Source of the DNA: an uncultured Lachnospiraceae bacterium
GTDB taxonomy: Bacteria > Bacillota > Clostridia > Lachnospirales > Lachnospiraceae
Length of the DNA: 5,283 nucleotides
Direction: 5' to 3'
NCBI GenBank assembly: GCA_902463835.1
Contig: CABQGZ010000282.1
Span: 1-5,283, forward strand
The translations under genes and the position numbers were made by a program. Positions 3,754 to 5,283 of this stretch are shown in pieces. Each line of letters begins with the position of its first letter. Within the stretch, counting starts at the first letter, position 1. Below the pieces are notes generated by a model, which was not told the origin of the DNA, ran no database searches, and worked only from the letters and a program-made list of their open reading frames with translations.

Positions 3754-5205
3754 ATGGAAAATCTTGATAAACTGGTAAATGAACTGCGCAAACTTCCAAC
3801 AGAAACACAGTGGTTGGAGTTTAAACACAATAATTATACTCCGGACATGATTGGTAAGGATATAAGCGCCCTTGCCAACAGTGCTTCTCTTTACGAAAAA
3901 AGTTGCGCCTATATGCTTTGGGGAATTGATGACGAAACACACGAAATCGTTGGAACAGATTACGACCTCCAGACCCTGAAAAAAGGAAATCAGGAGTTGG
4001 AAAACTGGCTTCGTTCTCTTTTGAGCAAGAATGCCGATTTTGAATTTCACACGGTTCAAATGGCAGAGGAAAAGCGTGTAGGTGTATTGATTATCTATAA
4101 GGCAACAAACCAAACAGTAATGTTTGATAAAGTTGACTATATTCGCGTTGGAAGTTACACAAAACGATTGAGTGAATATCCTGCAATGCAAGCTCAATTG
4201 TGGGACAAAATTCGAAACTCTCGATTTGAAGAACGCTATGCAAAGCAAGATTTAAGGTTGGAAGATGCCCTGCGAATGTTGGACTACTCTGTCTATTTCG
4301 ATAACTGCGGAATCATTCAGCCGACAGATTTTGCGGGCGTAGCACACTATATGCAGCAAGATGAAATTGTTGTAAGGCAGGACAACGGTCTTTATGCCAT
4401 AACAAATCTTGGCGCAATTCTTTTTGCAAAACACTTGTCAGAGTTCCCAAGACTATCAAGAAAAGCCGTTCGGATAGTTCAGTATGAGGGAAACAACCGG
4501 CTTTCAATGCTTAAGGAAAATATCGGAAACAAGGGATATGCAGTTGGGTTTGAGGGCTTAATGAAATTTGTTGAAGCTTTAATTCCAACGCAGGAACCCA
4601 TTGTAGGCGCACTGAGAGAAAACAGATCTGCATATCCTATCTTAGCAATTCGTGAGGCGGTTGCCAATGCATTGATTCATCAGGATTTCTCAATTTCTGG
4701 TACAGGCCCTGTTATCGAAATTTTTGAAAAAAGAATAGAGATTACGAATTCCGGAACACCGCTCGTTGATGTAAGGCGTATTATTGATAATCCCCCGAAA
4801 TCAAGAAATGAAAAGCTGGCTTCTTTGATGCGTCGTTTGAGAATGTGCGAGGAATTGGGTTCCGGGTGGGATAAAATTGTCAGCAGCTGCGAATTCGCAC
4901 AGTTGCCGGCTCCGAAAATTGAACTATACGATGACAGCACACGCGTGGTGTTATTCTCGGAAATCCCGTTTTCAGCAATATCTATGGAGGATAAACTTTG
5001 GGCGTGCTACCTTCATGCTTGTATTCGACAAGTTGAGGGAGAGCAGCTTACAAACAGTTCCTTAAGAGAGCGATTCGGGTTAAAAAATTCCTCGGCGGGA
5101 AGTATTTCAAGGCTTATCAAAGAAGCCGTTTCAATGAAACTTATTAAACCCCTTGATTCGTCAACGGCACCTCGCTATATGAAGTATATCCCTATCTGGG
5201 CTTGA
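3754..5205 (+). CDS. AlbA_2 (Schlafen-like) / GHKL ATP-binding protein
   Basis: A 483-residue cytoplasmic protein, ATG 3754, with GGAG (3740-3743) ten bases upstream. Residues about 15-140 form an AlbA_2 domain (older name AAA_4/Schlafen AlbA_2): 'WLEFK' (20-24), 'DISALANS' (36-43), 'MLWGIDD' (54-60) and 'YIRVGSYTKRL' (129-139). Residues about 285-400 form a HATPase_c_4 (GHKL-type) domain: 'AIREAVANALIHQD' (298-311) with the N-box residues Glu301 and Asn305, 'IEIFEKRIEITNSGTP' (321-336) and 'RNEKLASLMRRLRMCEELGSGWDKI' (351-375). A winged helix with 'SSLRERFGL' and 'SISRLIKEAVSMKLIKPL' closes the protein (about 430-468). The architecture is usual and full length. Family members are annotated as putative transcriptional regulators or ATP-binding proteins, and AlbA_2 proteins recur in mobile elements and near defence genes; the substrate is not established. 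It has its own promoter, so I read it as cargo rather than a mobilisation gene. Confidence 0.88.
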   Translation: MENLDKLVNELRKLPTETQWLEFKHNNYTPDMIGKDISALANSASLYEKSCAYMLWGIDDETHEIVGTDYDLQTLKKGNQELENWLRSLLSKNADFEFHTVQMAEEKRVGVLIIYKATNQTVMFDKVDYIRVGSYTKRLSEYPAMQAQLWDKIRNSRFEERYAKQDLRLEDALRMLDYSVYFDNCGIIQPTDFAGVAHYMQQDEIVVRQDNGLYAITNLGAILFAKHLSEFPRLSRKAVRIVQYEGNNRLSMLKENIGNKGYAVGFEGLMKFVEALIPTQEPIVGALRENRSAYPILAIREAVANALIHQDFSISGTGPVIEIFEKRIEITNSGTPLVDVRRIIDNPPKSRNEKLASLMRRLRMCEELGSGWDKIVSSCEFAQLPAPKIELYDDSTRVVLFSEIPFSAISMEDKLWACYLHACIRQVEGEQLTNSSLRERFGLKNSSAGSISRLIKEAVSMKLIKPLDSSTAPRYMKYIPIWA

Positions 5206-5206
5206 T

Positions 5207-5283
5207 TTAACTTGCTGGCAACTTGCTTGAAGCGCCTAATGATTGAAGTTTCTGAAAAGTTTCTTCTGATAATTGACGGCAAT
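5207..5283 (-). CDS. Possible 3' end of a convergent gene
   Basis: On the minus strand, the frame from the window edge to TAA at 5207-5209 reads CRQLSEETFQKLQSL plus GASSKLPAS, 24 residues of ordinary amphipathic composition with no stop. This would be the C-terminus of a gene running toward the AlbA_2 gene, whose own stop (5203-5205) is one base away. The family cannot be recognised from so few residues. The opposite strand is also open: ATG 5239 gives MIEVSEKFLLIIDGN to the window end, but without a clear ribosome binding site. I see no terminator between the two genes. Either or neither may be real. Confidence 0.33.
   Translation of the reverse strand, partial: CRQLSEETFQKLQSLGASSKLPAS
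5209..5264. repeat. Two pairs of short direct repeats with 11-bp period
   Basis: AACTTGCT occurs at 5209-5216 and 5220-5227, and AAGTTTCT at 5246-5253 and 5257-5264. In both pairs the copies start 11 bases apart, about one helical turn, with a 3-base spacer. They may be protein-binding half-sites, for example arm-type sites of a recombinase, or chance repeats in coding sequence. Confidence 0.3.

Noticed and set aside
3688..4248. Minus-strand open frame of 186 codons opposite the AlbA_2 domain
   Set aside because: It covers the promoter and the conserved AlbA_2 coding region on the other strand, and its Phe/Cys/Ile-rich composition is typical of a shadow frame.
5239..5283. Start of a plus-strand gene reading MIEVSEKFLLIIDGN
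   Set aside because: No clear Shine-Dalgarno, and the frame is simply the continuation of the AlbA_2 reading frame past its stop; the minus-strand alternative is slightly more protein-like, so this was kept only as an alternative.

Overview
The window looks like part of a mobilisable genetic element in a Gram-positive anaerobe of the class Clostridia, probably a gut Oscillospiraceae/Lachnospiraceae-type genome. This rests on recognising protein families (a TnpV-like protein, a Firmicutes-type MobC and MobA/VirD2 relaxase, an AlbA_2/GHKL ATP-binding protein), strong purine-rich ribosome binding sites, and moderate GC with AT-rich intergenic stretches. No species can be named from the sequence alone.

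Layout, left to right. Bases 1-230 hold no gene, only an imperfect dyad. A tRNA-Ser(CGA) gene with encoded CCA lies on the minus strand (272-360), followed by its own intrinsic terminator (233-268). Bases 361-783 carry no convincing gene but are full of structure: an 11-bp copy of the tRNA anticodon-loop sequence (512-522), a cluster of GGGCAACA repeats (629-698), and a terminator-like hairpin (729-767) just before the ribosome binding site of the next gene. All clear genes from 784 onward are on the plus strand: a helix-turn-helix, replication-initiator-like protein (GTG start at 784), a TnpV-family protein (1430), MobC (1923) and a MobA/VirD2-type relaxase (2231, sharing one base with the mobC stop codon). 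The 103 bases between tnpV and mobC contain successive stem-loops and are the best candidate for oriT. The relaxase is followed by an AlbA_2/GHKL ATP-binding protein (3754) with its own near-consensus promoter. The last 78 bases may hold the end of a convergent gene.

How it works together (inference): MobC and the relaxase would bind and nick oriT just upstream of mobC so that a co-resident conjugative machine can transfer the DNA. The HTH protein, its flanking repeats and the leader hairpin look like a replication or transcription control unit. TnpV is a recurrent companion of such Clostridial elements, but no integrase or transposase is visible, so any recombinase must lie outside the window. 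The AlbA_2 protein reads as cargo or accessory. Its promoter overlaps the relaxase stop codon, and the last roughly 18 to 40 residues of the relaxase look unlike the rest of the protein, which suggests a recombination junction there.

Nothing here is clearly a new system. The most distinctive features are the structured leader before the HTH gene, the structured regions flanking tnpV, and the relaxase/AlbA_2 junction.
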